DNA of 64,000 nucleotides. It comes from Formicarius rufipectus (Eukaryota > Chordata > Aves > Passeriformes > Formicariidae). Numbering within the stretch: the stretch's first letter is position 1; every line of letters begins with the position of its first letter. Location: the NCBI GenBank assembly GCA_013399695.1, contig VXAU01006171.1, positions 892,702-956,701 of the forward strand, written 5' to 3'. This document shows, in pieces, positions 35,201-39,912 of this stretch. Position numbers and translations under genes: made by a program. The notes under the pieces are model-generated. The model was not told the DNA's origin. It was given only the letters and a program-made list of their open reading frames with translations, and did no database searches.

Positions 35201-37088
35201 CCGGGCACCGAGCGCTGCGTGGCACACAGAGATTCCACAGACAGGAGCCAAAAAAGGCAAGTGCTGAGGAGCCCTCCTGGCATCACCCATTGGGCTGCAC
35301 ACTCCACGTGCTCAGAGAGGAGCCTGGGCACAGCAGGGGTGCCCACAGAACACAGCCCTGGGGCAGCAGAGGGTGAGCCCTGCACCCCCTGACAGGCAGC
35401 AAAGGAACTGTGGACACGAGTGGTGTGCCTGGCACCCGCTCACTGCCACTGGTGCAGCCCCATCAACCTTTCTGGCCAAGTGATGCAGATGAAATAATCC
35501 CCAATCAAACTGCAAAGGACCCAAACCCTTTCAGCAATGTTCCTGTGCAAGCATCCCTCAGCTGGGGCTAGTTCTGGGAAAAAAACTAAGCCTGTCTTTC
35601 CAGGACCTGGAACAAAAGGGCAAAGTGTCAGAGGAGTAGGGACAGACCCCAACCACCTGCCGTGGGAAGTCCTGAGGGAGTGGAAGACAACTCCCAGTGA
35701 CACTGCAATCCAGGGCAATTCCAAAGGCTGTTTCTTGCACAGGATGCAGCATTTAGACCATCATTTCTTTTCAAATCCATGAACTCTTCCCTTTGCTCAC
35801 ACACCTGAGCAGCCAAGCCCAGAATGGCCATCACTTCCCACCACGGCCCAGGTGAGGCACCTCTGTGCTGAGCCAGCACCAAACCAGCTTTGTCCTCACC
35901 AAGGTAACACTTCTGGATCAGAAAACTCTGTTGTCAGAAGCCAAAGGAGTCCAACAGTGGGTCTTTGTGCAGTGCAGGAGCAAAGCAGCCACAAGGCAAG
36001 CAGCAAGTGACACTCTCCTACGGGGCCACTTTGTATTTCAGGCTACAATGAGCTTAATTTAGGCTCAGAGAGACTAAAAATACTCAATTGTAATTCTGAC
36101 ATGAAGTACTCCAGCTATGTAATTTTAACATAAACATGGAGTTTATTTAACTCTAAAGTCAACAGATGGTATTTAAGTTAAGTTGGCTTTTTTTTCTATA
36201 TAGGAGCTCTAAAAACAGCAATCAACTGCCTTACTGAGTTTTCAGCTGCTGAATGTCAACATTTTACCCAGAAAATATTAAATACTGCAAGCCAAAATGG
36301 AAGGAGAGGCTGTCTGGCCTTCTAATTACTCCTAATTACCCATCAACCTTTACATGTGTTAAGAGCAGCTATGTTTGTTTGAGGAATCCCAAGAGACTGA
36401 TCAGACCAGAGGCTGATGATTTGATGCCCCTCTGGGTACCTCCTTCAAGGGTCCCAACTTTATGCTGTTACCACTCCAAATGCCCACACAGAGCACCACA
36501 AAGCTCACAACAAGAGCTTCCAGGGCTCCAAACCAGTACCATGGACACCAGCACTGGGGCACACAGACCTCAAGCAGCCTTTGACATAAATGAGAGGATG
36601 CTTAAAGAGCTCGAGCTCAGCCAACACCTCCAAAGGAGTCTTTGTACCCTGATGTCTCTGTACCCTCTCAGTGTGTCCTCCTGAGTGGGGCCAGGCTGGC
36701 TGAGCTCCTTCTCTAGAGCAGGAGGGTGGGTGTGATGGAGAGCAGCAGGGTGGGTGCTGGTGGGGAGCAGCACCGATGGGTGCTGGTGGGGAGCAGCACC
36801 GATGGGTGCTGGTGGGGAGCAGCACCGATGGGTGCTGATGGAGAGCAGCACCGATGGGTGCTGGTGGGGAACAGGATTGGTGGGTGCTGGTGGGGAGCAG
36901 CACCGATGGGTGCTGGTGGGGAGCAGGATTGGTGGGTGCTGGTGAGGAGCAGCAGGGTTGGAGGACACTCACATGCAGCTTGTTGAGCAGCACGGCGTCC
37001 GTGGTGCTGTTGGCTCCGGGCTTGGCCGCCTTCCAGAACTGCTTCTGGGCCGAGTAGCGGTTCATGGGACACAGCTTGAAGAGGCAAT
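2136..37088 (-). CDS. ITPR1: ITPR1, inositol 1,4,5-trisphosphate receptor type 1 (31 internal coding exons, partial gene)
   Basis: The receptor is a tetrameric ER-membrane channel that releases stored Ca2+ when IP3 binds. The 31 exons listed separately were placed by matching translated segments to the known ITPR1 protein and by finding AG and GT borders. All phases fit, giving 1447 uninterrupted codons for about residues 55-1502. IP3-contact residues fall at their known numbers: R241, K249, R265, T266, T267, G268, R269, R504, R506, K508, R511, Y567, R568 and K569. ITPR2 and ITPR3 are excluded by isoform-specific stretches, for instance [15 protein letters not shown] and the SI exon. The start codon exons (about residues 1-54) and the exons for the remaining roughly 1250 residues, with the six membrane helices and pore, are not found here. 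One splice donor (10471 side) is not GT. Gene identity is near certain; splice borders are by inspection only. Confidence 0.97.
2499..2514 (+). promoter_or_regulatory. CTCF-like motif
   Basis: AGCAGCAGGGGGCAGG resembles the CTCF core, but the local G-rich composition raises the chance rate. Confidence 0.25.
2969..3094 (-). CDS. ITPR1: ITPR1 exon, residues 1418-1459
   Basis: 42 codons, [20 protein letters not shown] to [11 protein letters not shown], phase 0 at both ends. The acceptor is CTTTTAG and the donor [24 protein letters not shown] is invariant in the family. Confidence 0.97.
3631..3882 (-). CDS. ITPR1: ITPR1 exon, residues 1334-1417
   Basis: 84 codons, [20 protein letters not shown] to [10 protein letters not shown], phase 0 at both ends. 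The acceptor is TTGGTAG and the donor GTGAGG. The block [20 protein letters not shown] and [20 protein letters not shown] follow the type 1 sequence and depart from type 3. Confidence 0.97.
3883..5526 (-). other. ITPR1: ITPR1 intron with one CR1 fragment
   Basis: 1.6 kb between the exons for residues 1267-1333 and 1334-1417. Apart from the CR1 at 5011-5148 nothing recognisable is seen. Confidence 0.8.
5011..5148 (+). repeat. CR1 LINE 3' fragment
   Basis: CR1 tail with GGCCAGGTTGGACAGGGCTT and GTGTCCCTGCCCATGGCAGG; the last part is degraded. Confidence 0.8.
5527..5727 (-). CDS. ITPR1: ITPR1 exon, residues 1267-1333
   Basis: 67 codons, [20 protein letters not shown] to [10 protein letters not shown], phase 0 at both ends. 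The acceptor is CTTAG and the donor GTGAGT. No differences from mammalian ITPR1 are evident. [20 protein letters not shown] is a hallmark of the family's conserved RIH-type helical domain. Confidence 0.96.
6095..6220 (-). CDS. ITPR1: ITPR1 exon, residues 1225-1266
   Basis: 42 codons, [20 protein letters not shown] to [12 protein letters not shown], phase 0 at both ends. The acceptor is GACCCCAG and the donor GTAAGA. It is a well-conserved block shared by all three receptor types, with type 1-like residues [10 protein letters not shown]. Confidence 0.96.
6221..7768 (-). other. ITPR1: ITPR1 intron with one copy of a local duplication
   Basis: 1.5 kb of unremarkable sequence apart from the duplicated block at 7333-7524. 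Confidence 0.75.
7333..7524 (+). repeat. Local duplication, copy 1
   Basis: About 192 bp that recurs in the same orientation at 9225-9417, with a small number of base changes and a variable patch near 7442-7462. Shared stretches include CACCCTAAAGGTGACACCTC and CACTCAGCGTGCTGGAAGAT. The two coding exons between the copies are not duplicated. Confidence 0.9.
7769..7906 (-). CDS. ITPR1: ITPR1 exon, residues 1179-1224
   Basis: 46 codons, [20 protein letters not shown] through LLQIPYEK, phase 0 at both ends. The acceptor is TCTGCAG and the donor is GTGGGG. GASGRKS carries small changes from the mammalian SASVRKS. GC-rich. Confidence 0.95.
7907..8465 (-). other. ITPR1: ITPR1 intron, nothing recognised
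   Basis: 559 bp between the exons for residues 1157-1178 and 1179-1224. GC-rich on the left, with no repeat family that I recognise. Confidence 0.75.
8466..8531 (-). CDS. ITPR1: ITPR1 exon, residues 1157-1178
   Basis: A 66-bp exon found from its translation: ESHSKSQKP, then [13 protein letters not shown], which matches mammalian ITPR1 at the same place. The acceptor is TCCTCAG and the donor GTAAAA. The first nine residues diverge while exon length (22 codons) is the same as in mammals. Confidence 0.92.
8532..9469 (-). other. ITPR1: ITPR1 intron with second copy of a local duplication
   Basis: 938 bp. The duplicated block at 9225-9417 ends about 50 bp before the donor of the exon at 9470-9640. 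Nothing else recognised. Confidence 0.75.
9225..9417 (+). repeat. Local duplication, copy 2
   Basis: Second copy of the block at 7333-7524, about 1.9 kb away in direct orientation, ending some 50 bp from the exon for residues 1100-1156. It could be a tandem segmental duplication or two insertions of an unrecognised dispersed repeat. Confidence 0.9.
9470..9640 (-). CDS. ITPR1: ITPR1 exon, residues 1100-1156, armadillo domain 2 start
   Basis: 57 codons, [20 protein letters not shown] to [10 protein letters not shown], phase 0 at both ends. The charged end of the exon is part of a linker that varies among species. The acceptor is CATGTAAG and the donor is GTAACT. Confidence 0.96.
9739..9904 (-). 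CDS. ITPR1: ITPR1 exon, residues 1044(part)-1099
   Basis: One base of S1044, then 55 codons, [20 protein letters not shown] through [12 protein letters not shown]. The acceptor is GCTTTCAG; a second AG stands four bases inside the exon (TGAG), which matters for the abnormal donor of the preceding exon. The donor is [26 protein letters not shown] is a highly conserved helical stretch. Confidence 0.96.
9905..10470 (-). other. ITPR1: ITPR1 intron with apparent GA start
   Basis: 566 bp. In gene sense it would begin GAAAGT and end TTTCAG. No repeat recognised. Confidence 0.7.
10471..10525 (-). CDS. ITPR1: ITPR1 exon, residues 1026(part)-1044(part), donor not GT
   Basis: A 55-bp exon with a TTCTCAG acceptor, translating [18 protein letters not shown] and then AG, the first two bases of S1044. 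At the expected 3' border the sequence reads AAG followed by GAAAGT, so the intron would start with GA. Four bases further on a GTATCT could act as donor (exon to 10467), but this shifts the frame unless the next acceptor moves as well. Skipping this exon also breaks the frame. It could be a real GA-AG intron, a shifted splice, an allele or a base error. Confidence 0.85.
10526..11978 (-). other. ITPR1: ITPR1 intron, nothing recognised
   Basis: About 1.45 kb of single-copy-looking sequence. No CR1 and no tandem array are visible. Confidence 0.7.
11979..12117 (-). CDS. ITPR1: ITPR1 exon, residues 980-1026(part)
   Basis: 46 codons and one base, from [20 protein letters not shown] to MPANVP. The serine-rich tail [17 protein letters not shown] differs from the mammalian tail, as expected for a flexible loop. 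The acceptor is TGTCCCCAG and the donor is GTTGGG, weak because it has T at +3. Confidence 0.94.
12118..13704 (-). other. ITPR1: ITPR1 intron with one CR1 fragment
   Basis: 1.6 kb containing the CR1 fragment at 12264-12448 and otherwise GC-rich unique sequence. Confidence 0.75.
12264..12448 (+). repeat. CR1 LINE 3' fragment
   Basis: Well-kept CR1 tail in plus orientation through TTCCTTCCAACCCCAACC and the 3' end CCGTGATTCT. Confidence 0.85.
13705..13892 (-). CDS. ITPR1: ITPR1 exon, residues 917(part)-979
   Basis: Two bases completing G917, then 62 codons, [20 protein letters not shown] through [28 protein letters not shown] is near-identical to mammalian type 1 and unlike types 2 and 3. The acceptor is TCTGAAG; the donor is GTACCA, a weak match. 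Confidence 0.96.
13893..14758 (-). other. ITPR1: ITPR1 intron at the SIII splice position
   Basis: 866 bp, half of it CR1 (14254-14688). In mammals a 27-bp SIII cassette exon sits in the corresponding interval; I see no match to it here. Confidence 0.7.
14254..14688 (+). repeat. CR1 LINE 3' fragment, longer copy
   Basis: About 435 bp. It shows the CR1 order GTCCAGAGGAGG, AGGCACTGATCTCTGCTCTG, GGTCCTTCCCCCGAGGGTGG, GTGGGTCCCTTCCAGCTCAA and the diagnostic 3' octamers ATTCTATG ATTCGATG. It inserted in the intron at the SIII position. Confidence 0.85.
14759..14912 (-). CDS. ITPR1: ITPR1 exon, residues 866-917(part)
   Basis: 51 codons and one base, [20 protein letters not shown] through MAKGEESK. 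The last codons lead in mammals to the SIII cassette; here the exon joins directly in frame to the SNVMRS exon. C882 replaces the usual serine (NFCDLL). The acceptor is TTGGTAG and the donor GTAAGG. Confidence 0.95.
14913..15801 (-). other. ITPR1: ITPR1 intron, nothing recognised
   Basis: 889 bp of AT-moderate sequence without recognisable repeats. Confidence 0.75.
15802..15943 (-). CDS. ITPR1: ITPR1 exon, residues 818(part)-865
   Basis: One base of D818 then 47 codons, [20 protein letters not shown] to [26 protein letters not shown] is a type 1 signature. The acceptor is CCTCAG and the donor is GTAGTT. Confidence 0.96.
15944..17439 (-). other. ITPR1: ITPR1 intron with CR1 and poly-A
   Basis: 1.5 kb holding an A-rich run near 16187-16201 and a CR1 fragment at 16924-17147. 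Nothing else recognised. Confidence 0.75.
16924..17147 (+). repeat. CR1 LINE 3' fragment
   Basis: CR1 of another subfamily: GGGGAGGTTTAGATTGAGTA, a line of GGAGCTGCCCAGGACGGTGG, and the end CCATGACTCTGTGATTCTT. Confidence 0.8.
17440..17691 (-). CDS. ITPR1: ITPR1 exon, residues 734(part)-818(part), central linker domain
   Basis: 83 full codons with part codons at each end, from [20 protein letters not shown] to PSEIAID. GC-rich but almost unchanged in protein. The acceptor is CTGAAG and the donor GTAAGT. The segment belongs to the central linker, which contacts the trefoil of the same chain and helps pass the IP3 signal toward the membrane. Confidence 0.96.
17692..19588 (-). other. ITPR1: ITPR1 intron with one CR1 fragment
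   Basis: 1.9 kb. A minus-oriented CR1 lies at 17976-18160; 18600-18760 is AT-rich; the rest is unremarkable. Confidence 0.75.
17976..18160 (-). repeat. CR1 LINE 3' fragment
   Basis: Reverse-oriented CR1 tail starting TCACAGAATGGTCTGGGTTG and ending at CCAGGGCTGCCCACCCTCCC. Confidence 0.85.
19589..19783 (-). CDS. ITPR1: ITPR1 exon, residues 669(part)-734(part)
   Basis: 64 codons with part codons at both ends. It runs from [10 protein letters not shown] to DVLSYY. The loop [18 protein letters not shown] is one residue shorter than and diverged from the mammalian loop, while [15 protein letters not shown] and [13 protein letters not shown] are conserved. It is at the border of the first armadillo and the central linker region. 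The acceptor is CCCGCAG and the donor GTTAAC, which is a weak match to consensus. Confidence 0.95.
19784..21022 (-). other. ITPR1: ITPR1 intron, nothing recognised
   Basis: 1.24 kb of mixed composition without recognisable repeat or gene. Confidence 0.75.
21023..21142 (-). CDS. ITPR1: ITPR1 exon, residues 629(part)-669(part), armadillo domain 1
   Basis: One base of R629, 39 codons from [20 protein letters not shown] to ADILIET, then two bases of K669. The acceptor is CCACCAG and the donor [16 protein letters not shown] is the type 1 form; type 3 has a different residue pair there. Confidence 0.96.
21387..21559 (-). CDS. ITPR1: ITPR1 exon, residues 572-629(part), armadillo domain 1
   Basis: 57 codons plus two bases, starting [20 protein letters not shown] and ending LVRKNREP. 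Identical as far as I can tell to mammalian ITPR1. The acceptor is TCTGAAG and the donor GTGAGA. Helical repeats of the first armadillo domain, just after the ligand pocket. Confidence 0.96.
21560..22110 (-). other. ITPR1: ITPR1 intron, nothing recognised
   Basis: 551 bp between the exons for residues 519-571 and 572-629. No repeat seen. Confidence 0.75.
22111..22269 (-). CDS. ITPR1: ITPR1 exon, residues 519-571, end of IP3-binding core
   Basis: 53 codons, from [20 protein letters not shown] to [11 protein letters not shown], phase 0 at both ends. Y567, R568 and K569 complete the IP3 pocket. A serine stands where mammals have C530 (TDSGDG against TDCGDG). The donor is GTGGGG. A minisatellite begins about 35 bp upstream (gene sense) of its acceptor. 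Confidence 0.96.
22302..22600. repeat. GC-rich minisatellite next to exon 22111-22269
   Basis: Tandem units built on CCCTGCCTGCATCTGGGGTC, with variants carrying an extra GCCCTGCCTGCA or CACCTGGGGTCA. Base 22503 is N, so the array may be incompletely assembled. In gene sense it sits just upstream of an acceptor and repeats TGCAG. Confidence 0.92.
22503..22503. other. Undetermined base
   Basis: A single N within the minisatellite at 22302-22600. Confidence 1.
22803..22913 (-). repeat. CR1 LINE 3' fragment
   Basis: Reverse-oriented: GGGTTGGAAGGGACATTAAA, CATGGGCAGGGACACCTTCC, then fades out. Confidence 0.8.
22984..23125 (-). CDS. ITPR1: ITPR1 exon, residues 471(part)-518, armadillo part of IP3 site
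   Basis: One base completing R471, then 47 codons. The [13 protein letters not shown] motif gives R504, R506, K508 and R511, the armadillo-side IP3 contacts. The acceptor is CTGTAG and the donor is GTGGGC, weaker than most in this gene. A CR1 fragment lies about 70 bp into the downstream intron. Confidence 0.96.
23126..23830 (-). other. ITPR1: ITPR1 intron, nothing recognised
   Basis: 705 bp between the exons for residues 418-471 and 471-518. No repeat seen. Confidence 0.75.
23831..23991 (-). CDS. ITPR1: ITPR1 exon, residues 418-471(part), trefoil to armadillo junction
   Basis: 53 codons plus two bases, from [20 protein letters not shown] to TITQNER. E425, D426, E428, D442, D444 and D448, acidic residues reported as Ca2+ ligands in the binding core, are all present. 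It spans the hinge between the second trefoil and the first armadillo domain, whose closure follows IP3 binding. The donor is GTAAGT. Confidence 0.96.
23992..24433 (-). other. ITPR1: ITPR1 intron, nothing recognised
   Basis: 442 bp, single-copy-looking. Confidence 0.75.
24434..24533 (-). CDS. ITPR1: ITPR1 exon, residues 384(part)-417, IP3-binding core
   Basis: One base completing R384 and then 33 codons, [20 protein letters not shown] through EEEKPVMLK. The acceptor is TTTCAG and the donor GTAAGT. Closing strands of the second beta-trefoil. The PVMLK ending is type 1-like. Confidence 0.96.
24534..25426 (-). other. ITPR1: ITPR1 intron, nothing recognised
   Basis: 893 bp, single-copy-looking, becoming GC-rich toward the exon at 25427. 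Confidence 0.75.
25427..25581 (-). CDS. ITPR1: ITPR1 exon, residues 333-384(part), IP3-binding core loop
   Basis: 51 codons plus two bases. The C-terminal part, [20 protein letters not shown] and on to GGDSLVP, is typical. The first 18 residues ([18 protein letters not shown]) differ clearly from the mammalian VDPDQDASRSRLRNAQEK although spacing is kept. The exon is very GC-rich with many CpG, which may explain part of the drift. The acceptor is GTCCCCAG and the donor GTAGGG. Confidence 0.94.
25582..28290 (-). other. ITPR1: ITPR1 intron 3' of the SI exon
   Basis: 2.7 kb, the intron spliced when SI is included. It is CR1-free and holds a CTCF-like motif at 27151-27162. Regulatory elements for SI splicing would be expected here and in the next intron, but none is defined. 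Confidence 0.7.
27151..27162 (-). promoter_or_regulatory. CTCF-like motif
   Basis: The minus strand reads CCACTAGATGGC, a full match to the CTCF core CCASYAGRKGGC. It lies in the intron after the SI exon. Occupancy is unknown; such matches also arise by chance. Confidence 0.4.
28291..28335 (-). CDS. ITPR1: ITPR1 SI alternative exon, residues 318-332
   Basis: A 45-bp exon flanked by a CAG acceptor and a GTAAGT donor, translating to the 15 residues [15 protein letters not shown]. Its position after residue 317, its length and its acidic pattern match the mammalian SI cassette, which begins DPDFEEE. SI is known to be included or skipped by tissue and alters regulation within the IP3-binding core. 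Both neighbours are phase 0, so skipping keeps the frame. Seven or so residues differ from the mammalian cassette. Confidence 0.9.
28336..29336 (-). other. ITPR1: ITPR1 intron 5' of the SI exon
   Basis: 1.0 kb. It contains a T-rich tract at about 28560-28591, i.e. A-rich in gene sense, about 225 bp upstream of the SI acceptor. Confidence 0.7.
28560..28591. repeat. Poly-T tract
   Basis: Two T runs broken by GCC. In gene sense it is an A-rich tract upstream of the SI exon; no retroposon body is attached that I can see. Confidence 0.85.
29337..29432 (-). CDS. ITPR1: ITPR1 exon, residues 286-317, IP3-binding core
   Basis: 32 codons, [20 protein letters not shown] through HYLAAE, phase 0 at both ends. 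It directly precedes the alternatively spliced SI segment. The exon is GC-rich. A 24-bp tandem array begins about 15 bp upstream (in gene sense) of its acceptor CCCCCCAG, inside the region where the branch point would be expected. Confidence 0.96.
29433..30803 (-). other. ITPR1: ITPR1 intron with 24-bp array
   Basis: 1.37 kb. The array at 29447-29600 is next to the exon; the remainder is unremarkable. Confidence 0.7.
29447..29600. repeat. 24-bp minisatellite next to exon 29337-29432
   Basis: Three to four close copies of a 24-bp unit (CAGCTCCCACCCTGCTGCAG plus GGCA) followed by diverged copies with CCCACCCTACCCCAAGGCA. In gene sense it immediately precedes the exon's acceptor. Confidence 0.9.
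30804..30950 (-). CDS. ITPR1: ITPR1 exon, residues 237-285, IP3-binding core (beta-trefoil)
   Basis: 49 codons. Counting from the exon start puts R241, K249 and the RTTGR motif at 265-269, all known contacts for IP3 phosphates. S277 and K279 are also kept. Acidic residues E246, E283 and E285, reported as Ca2+-site ligands in the core, are present. Phase 0 at both ends; the donor is GTAGGG. No change is seen at any ligand residue, so IP3 binding should be intact. Confidence 0.97.
31031..31114 (-). CDS. ITPR1: ITPR1 exon, residues 209-236, link to IP3-binding core
   Basis: 28 codons starting [20 protein letters not shown] and ending DDILKG. The acceptor is CCCTTTAG and the donor GTGAGA. The run of G at both borders is resolved by frame: three G belong to this exon and four to the next, giving KGGDV. 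The exon crosses from the suppressor trefoil into the second beta-trefoil. Confidence 0.95.
31115..31620 (-). other. ITPR1: ITPR1 intron, nothing recognised
   Basis: 506 bp between the exons for residues 176-208 and 209-236. Confidence 0.75.
31621..31719 (-). CDS. ITPR1: ITPR1 exon, residues 176-208, suppressor domain
   Basis: 33 codons, from [20 protein letters not shown] to NPGCNE, phase 0 at both ends, with a CTCTCCAG acceptor and a GTGAGG donor. [13 protein letters not shown] is the type 1 form of this stretch. It belongs to the last part of the first beta-trefoil, before the IP3-binding core. Confidence 0.96.
31720..32603 (-). other. ITPR1: ITPR1 intron with poly-T
   Basis: 884 bp. A T run near 31782-31798 and an A-rich stretch near 32125-32143; nothing else recognised. 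Confidence 0.7.
32604..32762 (-). CDS. ITPR1: ITPR1 exon, residues 123-175, suppressor domain
   Basis: 53 codons beginning [20 protein letters not shown] and ending YKLRSIGDS, phase 0 at both ends. The acceptor is TTATTCTAG and the donor GTGAGT. The segment forms core strands of the first beta-trefoil and is almost unchanged from mammalian ITPR1. [16 protein letters not shown] favours type 1 over type 3. Confidence 0.96.
32763..33449 (-). other. ITPR1: ITPR1 intron, part before the exon-derived minisatellite
   Basis: Unique sequence with no recognised element, next to the minisatellite at 33450-33625. Confidence 0.7.
33450..33625. repeat. Minisatellite derived from exon end and splice donor
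   Basis: In gene sense the exon ends GGGAATGTCATCCAG followed by GTAGGC. The next 150-170 intronic bases are further copies of this: GGGAATGTCATCCAG, GGGAATGGGATCCAG and GGGAACTGTCATCCAG, several followed by GTAGGCTG or GTAAGGCTG. Donor-like sites stand at 33564-33565, 33521-33522 and 33477-33478 besides the true one at 33624-33625. Confidence 0.92.
33626..33712 (-). CDS. ITPR1: ITPR1 exon, residues 94-122, suppressor domain
   Basis: 29 codons, from [16 protein letters not shown] to YGNVIQ. The acceptor is TTTCAG and the donor is GTAGGC. The last about 30 bases plus the donor have been copied repeatedly into the following intron, so several more donor-like sites stand within 150 bp downstream (see the repeat at 33450-33625). 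The border was chosen because it matches the known end of this segment and continues in frame into [12 protein letters not shown] of the next exon. Confidence 0.94.
34516..34527 (-). promoter_or_regulatory. Weak CTCF-like motif
   Basis: The minus strand reads CCACCAGATAGC, one mismatch from the core, 0.6 kb from the motif at 35094. Confidence 0.2.
35094..35112 (+). promoter_or_regulatory. CTCF-like motif
   Basis: TGGCCACTAGATGTCAGCC fits the extended CTCF motif with one core mismatch (T in GGC). Confidence 0.3.
36722..36958. repeat. 26-bp minisatellite next to exon 36973-37088
   Basis: About nine units of 26 bp, GGGTGCTGGTGGGGAGCAGC plus ACCGAT, with variants carrying ACAGGATTGGT or TGATGGAGAG. 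It ends less than 20 bp from the exon's donor. G-rich on the plus strand. Confidence 0.93.
36973..37088 (-). CDS. ITPR1: ITPR1 exon, residues 55(part)-93, suppressor domain
   Basis: Translates as [18 protein letters not shown] and on to LLNKLH, with a two-base part of D55 at the 5' end. It is the first exon of the gene recognised from the 5' side. The acceptor is TTTCACAG and the donor GTGAGT. It lies in the first beta-trefoil (suppressor) domain, which lowers IP3 affinity and couples binding to gating. A 26-bp minisatellite ends within about 20 bp of its donor. Confidence 0.95.
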
Positions 37089-38330
37089 CTGTGAAAACAG
37101 GGGGACACAAAGGGTGCCTTCAGCCACTCAGCCTTTCCTGGTGATGCTGTCCGAGCGTTCCAGAGGCAAGGAAAGGTTTACAAACAAATTCCAAAAAGCT
37201 CCTCATCACACAAACGCCTTCTGGAGCAACAGGAACGTCGCCCCATGAATGATAAAAATTAACTGCTGCTGCCAACATCTGATGCAAGACCAGAACATTT
37301 ATAACCTGCCCCAGTCAAAAGCGGTACCAGACTAAAATGGGAACGTGTCCCAGAGCTTTCCCAGGCAAACACATTTGGGTCAGGCGCTTTCAGCCTGAAT
37401 TTTTGTCCTTCAGCAGGTACACAATGTCAGGCTGGAGGGCTGACATGCTGCTGCTTTCTGTGTATTTTTTTAATCAATTCCTTCTAATGCTTGGGAGAAC
37501 AGGGCAAAAAAAAAAAAGCAAACCAGGAGAATCTCATCTAATGAAGCGGTAGCAGCACAAAATCCCCCAAGGGACAGCCTGCACAAGCACAGACATTCAA
37601 GGCATTGCTCGAGGTAACATCAAAGCCCTCAGGGTGTCAGGTTCTCTGCCCGGTCCATGGACAGGTCATTTAACAACCTGCCTGGCAAAAACCAGGAATC
37701 ACAGCTCATTAGTCTTATTAAAAATACATTTCTGTATTAGAGATGCTAACTTCTCAGCAATAAGCCCAAGTGAGCTGCAGTGACTGCTCCTCCTCTTGTC
37801 TGTCTCTAAGCAACGGAACACGCAGAAAAATAAATCCAGCTATTCCAAGGCAGTGCCCGGAGCTGCAGCTCAGGAGTTCCAACCAAGTGCCAGAAGAGCC
37901 AGGAGGCTGTTGCCAGCCTCTCTGGCAAGGCCATGGATGCAACACTTGAGGCCCACTGCACAGGGCCCTTCTCCAGCTCCTCGTGTGTCCCTGCAGACAG
38001 TCTGGGAAGCAGGAGGGCGAGGAGAGACCAACCTGGGGCTTTATCATCACTGCCTGGAAAGCACAGCTGCTCGTGGACACTTGGGATGCACATCAACGAA
38101 AAAGGGAAAAAAAACAATAGCAAAGACAAGTCACCTCAGCTCTGCCAGGGGCTGAGACAGACCTTGGTAATTCTACCTCAGGACACCATTTGAGGTGGAC
38201 ACGTTCACCCTTCTCATGCCTTGCCTAAAGAAAAGACCCTCTTGATGTCACCCTGTCTTGTCTCATGCACCCTCAAATCACACCAGGCAACATCAAACAC
38301 CTTCCACAGGAGGACAAAGAACCATCAAAC

Positions 38331-38505
38331 CATAGAGTTGGTTGCGTTGGGAGAGACCTTCAAGTCCAACCCATCCCACCCCTGCCACGGGCAGGGACAC
38401 CTCCCACCAGCCCAGGCTGCTCCAAGCCCCATCCAACCTGGCCTGGGACACTCCACAGCTGCTCTGGGCACCTGTGCCAGGGCCAGCCCACCCTCCCAGC
38501 AGGAG
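38331..38505 (-). repeat. CR1 LINE 3' fragment
   Basis: Reverse-oriented CR1 tail from CATAGAGTTGGTTGCGTTGG through ACGGGCAGGGACACCTCCCA to the GCCCACCCTCCCAGC block. Confidence 0.85.
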
Positions 38506-39912
38506 AGTCTTCAAAGTGTGTCCTAAAGTCCCTCCTGACAGGGTGGATGAAGCAGCAGGTTGTTATTTACTCGCAGAGTGAGGCACTGAGTGTCAAAGGG
38601 GCTGATCAGCCCAGCCCAAAGCAGCAGTGACTCCTCCAGCCTGCTCAGCTGGGGCCCAGCTGACCAGCCAGGTTCCAGGAGGACACCAGTACACCACCAA
38701 TGCACCAGTACACTGGCCCAGCTCACAGGTCTGGCACTGGGGTGGCAGCAAGAGCTGAGGGCACACGGAAGGAGACTCAACTGCGCCTCTCCAGAAACAC
38801 TCCCCTCCACTTGGCCACTCCTGAAGCAGCAGGAAAAGTGCAAACCACCCTTTCAGGTTTGCTCTTTTCACCACTTTCTCATTTCCATGAAGATGATTCA
38901 CACAGATTGACAGCACAGAAGAGCCTCAGAACTTCAAACCGAGCCTGCATTGTAAGCAACAGCACTTAGAACATCTCCTATTTTTGCTTAAACCATCAGT
39001 TCACACAATGACAGCAATTAACACACAGAACTGCAGAGAAGAATTAATTGTATGCTACATTTAGTCACAGTGAACTTCTTTCCATCCTTTGCAGTCAAGA
39101 AAGTTGTCAAGTTGGGTTTGACTTCTAAAATGTTAATGCAAGCAGCCCCCTCTCCTCCCCCAAGCACCAGGAGAGCTCTGCAAGTGTTTGACCTTGTCCA
39201 AGGCAAGAAGGGAACACATAACATGCTTTTCTTAGGTTTCCATCCTAGTTACAAAGCTGCAGCTCTAAAACAAACAGCTAAAAACATCCAATACTTTTAT
39301 TTCTAGTATTTGTTCTATGAAATCTGTTTCTGAAGTGGCTGAGAAGTTAAACTTTGCCTTACTCGCTATAATATGGCCACCAAAGGCTGGTTAGTCCTGA
39401 CAGGGGTCAAACCACAGCACCTCGGTGGTCACACTACATCACCTTTGCGGCCAGAAGCTGTTCAGATCTCCAGGTCCCAAAGGTTTGATGCTTTCAGCAC
39501 CAAAGATGTGCTACCTGAGCTCCACCACGAGCTGCAACCCACGGCAGTGGGGACTGTGTCACACAAACCAACCCCTGCCAGACAAGATCCTTGTGGAATT
39601 TGGGTCTCAGGTCCAAACTGAAGGCAAAGCAGCCCAAACTCTCAGCTCCCTGCTCAGAGCAGGGACTCAGGCAGCTTCAGCCACGAAGGAAAGGTGATAA
39701 ATAAGGCAATTACTGCACAGTAACGACATCTTTTTATAGCCTGTTTGTTGAATATTAAGCAGGAAGGAATGCATTTCCCTTCAGATCCTCCTGATAGCCA
39801 GGGAAAAATGGCAGGATTGGACAAGGAGCAAGGACAAAAATAACCCACCACGTCACTGGGGGTGAAGTGATGACACATCCAGCCTGAACCCCAACGAAGG
39901 GCCTGCAGGACA

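Larger units (their letters stand above)
33713..36721 (-). other. ITPR1: ITPR1 intron, 3 kb, CR1-free
   Basis: Mostly unique sequence, AT-rich around 34380-34530, with two CTCF-like motifs (34516-34527 and 35094-35112). No exon or repeat family recognised. Confidence 0.7.

Noticed and set aside
2136..37088. Assignment to ITPR2 or ITPR3
   Set aside because: The SI cassette at 318-332, the block around [11 protein letters not shown] and MAKGEE, and [11 protein letters not shown] follow type 1; type 3 differs at many of these positions.
39052..39224. GKKFT on the minus strand as a trace of the missing PPKKFR exon
   Set aside because: Neighbouring residues (AKDGKKFTVTKCS) do not match ITPR1 and no suitable donor or acceptor frames it.
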